Positions 5,880-5,951 of a stretch of 5,951 nt of DNA are shown in pieces (within the stretch, counting starts at the first letter, position 1; each line of letters opens with the position of its first letter). Both the position numbers and the translations under genes were made by a program. The stretch spans positions 1 through 5,951 of the forward strand of contig JAQXHB010000084.1 in NCBI GenBank assembly GCA_029007015.1, written 5' to 3'. Origin of the DNA: Bacillota bacterium. Its GTDB lineage: Bacteria; Bacillota; Clostridia; Oscillospirales; Acutalibacteraceae. The notes under the pieces are model-generated. The model saw only the letters and a list, made by a program, of their open reading frames with translations, ran no database searches and was not told the DNA's origin.

Positions 5880-5951
5880 TACTTTGTGCCGAAAATGCGG
5901 TCGCCGGCATCACCGAGACCGGGCACGATATAGCCGTGGTCATTGAGGCAC
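5879..5951 (-). CDS. upp: Uracil phosphoribosyltransferase, C-terminal end (partial)
   Basis: The last 23 codons of a gene entering from the right edge. The peptide includes NDHGYIVPGLGDAGDRIFGT and ends Lys-stop, which is the highly conserved uracil-binding C-terminus of UPRT. That enzyme turns uracil and PRPP into UMP in pyrimidine salvage. The GYIVPGLGDAGDR block is nearly invariant in the family, so identity is secure despite the short length. The TAA stop (5879-5881) overlaps the ATG of the WYL regulator as TAATG. The 5' part lies outside the window. Confidence 0.93.
   Translation of the reverse strand, partial: CLNDHGYIVPGLGDAGDRIFGTK

Overview
The window reads as the chromosome of an endospore-forming Firmicute, most likely a Clostridia/Oscillospiraceae-type organism. 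The grounds are a complete cotJABC spore-coat operon, a clostridial-style methionyl-tRNA synthetase with a C-terminal tRNA-binding domain and an HIGN variant of the HIGH motif, and strong GGAGG-type ribosome binding sites. All eight genes lie on the minus strand, so the order of transcription runs from high to low coordinates: (upp) - WYL regulator - GNAT acetyltransferase - metG - tatD - cotJA - cotJB - cotJC. Genes cover nearly everything. The largest gap is about 130 bp, between tatD and cotJA, and it is filled by regulatory signals.

Right end (4111-5951): the last 23 codons of a uracil phosphoribosyltransferase gene (upp) enter from the right edge. They are followed, through a TAATG stop/start overlap, by a 326-aa HTH/WYL transcription factor. 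That gene is coupled through an ATGA overlap to a 263-aa GNAT-family acetyltransferase. The three genes look like one translationally coupled unit.

Middle (1215-4110): a near-consensus housekeeping promoter (TTGAAA, 17 bp, TAGAAT) starts just after the acetyltransferase stop codon and drives metG and tatD. This is a common housekeeping pair in Firmicutes. The unit ends in a strong Rho-independent terminator at 1219-1250.

Left end (43-1219): a candidate sporulation sigma-E promoter abuts the tatD terminator and would drive cotJA-cotJB-cotJC, whose reading frames overlap one another. CotJC belongs to the manganese catalase family and keeps all five expected metal ligands. CotJA and CotJB are the small coat partners.

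In four genes (metG, tatD, cotJA, cotJC) the most upstream possible start lacks a usable Shine-Dalgarno. An internal start with a strong, well-spaced one is used here instead, and the coordinates reflect that. I see no mobile elements, CRISPR, tRNA or rRNA, and no clear sign of a wholly new system. The most informative points are the back-to-back terminator and sigma-E-like promoter, the structured cotJA leader, and the coupled upp-WYL-GNAT unit.
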